Shown one piece after another: positions 62,644 through 64,000 of a DNA stretch of 64,000 bases. A model generated the notes under the pieces. That model saw only the letters and a list, made by a program, of their open reading frames with translations. It had not been told where the DNA came from and made no database searches. This stretch comes from Azonexus sp. (GTDB lineage: Bacteria; Pseudomonadota; Gammaproteobacteria; Burkholderiales; Rhodocyclaceae): NCBI GenBank assembly GCA_030691385.1, contig JAUYEI010000018.1, positions 1 to 64,000 on the forward strand, read 5' to 3'. Each line of letters begins with the position of its first letter. The stretch's first letter is position 1. The position numbers and the translations under genes were made by a program.

Positions 62644-62659
62644 AGCAAGCACCATTCCA
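62644..62659 (-). promoter_or_regulatory. Probable sigma-54 promoter of amtB
   Basis: The minus strand reads TGGAATGGTGCTTGCT. The GG and GC doublets are exactly ten bases apart and the -12 half TTGCT is perfect; the -24 half departs from TGGCAC at two bases. The expected start site lies about 20 bases before the amtB ATG. Confidence 0.65.
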
Positions 62660-62714
62660 GTGCGCCAATATTGTTATAAATCAGTGCATTGCCAAATGCC
62701 ATAACGGCCGATAT

Positions 62715-62731
62715 GGCACCATGCAGGTGCA
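62715..62731. promoter_or_regulatory. Probable NtrC-binding site upstream of amtB
   Basis: GCACC-ATGCA-GGTGC is a perfect inverted repeat matching the NtrC pattern TGCACC-N5-GGTGCA except for the first base. It lies about 60 bases upstream of the sigma-54 -24 element, within the range of enhancer sites. Confidence 0.7.
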
Positions 62732-62770
62732 ATTTCACAGAGCGGCGCTCGGTAACGGTGCGTCCACGCC

Positions 62771-63997
62771 TTATTTCGGGGCAAGCTCCATCGGCAAAAG
62801 AACCCACAAACGGCCACTCTGTTTCATGCGCCCGGCCTGCTCGCCCGCTTCCTTGCCGAAGCCCCAGAAAAAGTCAGCGCGCACCGCGCCCTTGATCGCC
62901 CCGCCGGTGTCCTGCGCCATGACCAGGCGGTTCATCGTCGTGGCCGTATTCGGCCGGGTGGTTGCGAGGAAGACCGGCGAGCCAAGCGGCACCGAACGCG
63001 GATCGATGGCGATGCTGCGCTCGGCCGTGAGCGGCACGCCCAGCGCCCCGATCGGGCCATCAGGACTGTTCGGCACTTCACGGAAGAAGACATAGCTCGG
63101 GTTGGTGTTGAGCAGGTTGTCGAGGCGCGTCGGATTGGCCCGCGCCCAGGCCTGGATGCCCTGCATCGATGCCTCTTCGAGCTTCAATTCGCCACGCTCG
63201 ACCAAGGCCTTGCCGATGGACTGGTAGGGATGGCCGTTCTGGTCGGCGTAGTTGAGGCGAACGACGCTGCCGTCGGCCAACCTGACGCGGCCGGAACCCT
63301 GGACCTGCAGGAAGAAGAGCTCGACGGCATCATCGACGTAGAGCAGGGTTTTGCCGGGCAACTTTTCGCCGCGCGCCGTAATTTCGGCCCGCGACCAGTA
63401 GGGCACGACCTTGTTGCCCTCCAGCCGGCCGCGCACGCGCTTGTCTTTGAGCTCGGGAAAGACGGCCGACAGGTCGATGCTCAGCAGGTCGTCCGGCACG
63501 CCACGCACAGGCTGCTCGAAGCCCCGGGTACGAGCCCGGCTGCCCTGCAACAGCGGTTCGTAGTAGCCGGTGACCATGCCGCTCGTCGCACCGTCGCCAT
63601 TGGCGACAGCGTAAGGCTGCAAATGCTGCTCGAAGAAGTGGCGCGGGTCGTGGCCCGGCTTGCCATCGGCCGCCCGGGCCAGATCGCAGACGCGCTTCCA
63701 GCCGGCACCATTCGGCTTGCTGGCAACGCCGCGACAGGATTGCAGGAAGGCCGGCCAGGCGGCGGCTACGTCATCGTTGGCCCAACCGGGCAGATCGCCC
63801 CAGCCAGCCGGCTGGAAGGAGCGCGTGAAAGCGGGCGGTGTTGCCGCAACGGGAGGCAGCGCGACAGGCGCTACCGCCGGGCAGGCAGCACAGGCCGGAC
63901 ACGGGGCGCAAGCCGCCGGCGCGACGCTGGGCGGCACGGTCGAACAGCCGGCCAGCAGGGTGAGAAATAAAAGGGCTGCTGCTTGGATTTTTCGCAT
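62771..63997 (-). CDS. mltA: Membrane-bound lytic murein transglycosylase A
   Basis: MltA cuts peptidoglycan glycan strands, leaving 1,6-anhydro-MurNAc ends that feed recycling (see amgK/murU). The 408-residue lipoprotein has the lipobox LLAGC, a Cys/Pro/Ala-rich linker with CAPCPACAACPA, the MltA domain (VTGYYEPLLQGSR) and the C-terminal 3D domain with the catalytic Asp in MAQDTGGAIKGAVRADFFWG. The unusual CxxC-type linker has six cysteines in about 15 residues. The whole gene lies in the window, ending three bases from its right edge. Confidence 0.94.
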   Translation of the reverse strand: MRKIQAAALLFLTLLAGCSTVPPSVAPAACAPCPACAACPAVAPVALPPVAATPPAFTRSFQPAGWGDLPGWANDDVAAAWPAFLQSCRGVASKPNGAGWKRVCDLARAADGKPGHDPRHFFEQHLQPYAVANGDGATSGMVTGYYEPLLQGSRARTRGFEQPVRGVPDDLLSIDLSAVFPELKDKRVRGRLEGNKVVPYWSRAEITARGEKLPGKTLLYVDDAVELFFLQVQGSGRVRLADGSVVRLNYADQNGHPYQSIGKALVERGELKLEEASMQGIQAWARANPTRLDNLLNTNPSYVFFREVPNSPDGPIGALGVPLTAERSIAIDPRSVPLGSPVFLATTRPNTATTMNRLVMAQDTGGAIKGAVRADFFWGFGKEAGEQAGRMKQSGRLWVLLPMELAPK

Positions 63998-64000
63998 GGC

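Noticed and set aside
1-64000. CRISPR arrays, tRNA and rRNA genes
   Set aside because: No evenly spaced direct repeats with unique spacers, no cloverleaf with a TTCGA-type arm and no rRNA stretch were recognised on reading.

Overview
This window looks like the chromosome of a GC-rich betaproteobacterium of the Rhodocyclales, near Dechloromonas/Azonexus. That placement is inferred from gene orders typical of betaproteobacteria (ksgA-pdxA-surA-lptD, dusB-fis-purH-purD, hemC-hemD-hemX-hemY, hemA-prfA with prmC-grxD) and from PEP-CTERM proteins. No rRNA, tRNA or CRISPR array was seen. Most of the window is core housekeeping DNA, with several small mobile or accessory insertions.

Layout. 1-138: the 5' end of a group II intron lying directly behind the ksgA terminator. 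227-6005 (minus): ksgA, pdxA, surA, lptD (outer-membrane biogenesis, rRNA methylation, vitamin B6). 6094-10317 (plus): amgK and murU (peptidoglycan sugar recycling), pepP and a ubiquinone-biosynthesis hydroxylase. 10340-12271: a lone AlbA_2/ATPase regulator that looks inserted in front of a menA-like prenyltransferase. 13225-20100: dusB-fis, purH, purD, a membrane diguanylate cyclase and hemF. 20143-24237 (minus): hemY, hemX, hemD, hemC. 24236-28613 (plus): a periplasmic thioredoxin-like protein, a TPMT-family methyltransferase, an Arg/Asp/His-rich exported protein and pepN. 28900-31107: a FecA-like TonB receptor. 31422-36264: a receiver protein, a zinc-ribbon glutaredoxin, an AlgZ/AlgR-like two-component pair, argH and an OsmC-like protein. 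36271-38966 (minus): a lysine-catabolism pair (glutaryl-CoA dehydrogenase and an ALDH7-type dehydrogenase). 39197-42381: a complete 'recombinase in trio' (RIT) element with 34-bp terminal inverted repeats. 42517-46894: an HxlR regulator divergent from a hydrolase / MDR / SDR / old-yellow-enzyme operon. 47324-48495: grxD and prmC. 48713-53508: two paralogous PEP-CTERM proteins plus a TonB receptor that has the residue pattern of the OprC copper site, and a third PEP-CTERM protein facing them. 53658-60002 (minus): prfA, hemA and the sulfate transporter cysA-cysW-cysT-sbp. 60158-63997: an OmpA-like lipoprotein, a small conserved-looking ORF, amtB with an apparent NtrC/sigma-54 control region, and mltA.

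The most interesting signals are not ordinary genes. Three copies of a ~160-bp, nested-palindrome element sit between genes; its inner stem changes in a compensating way from copy to copy and its arms run into neighbouring coding ends. A second, ~33-bp repeat is scattered both between and inside genes, where it is translated. The PEP-CTERM/OprC-like cluster separates prfA from prmC, and its secreted proteins carry a shared Cys/Met-rich segment, which suggests a surface copper-acquisition system.
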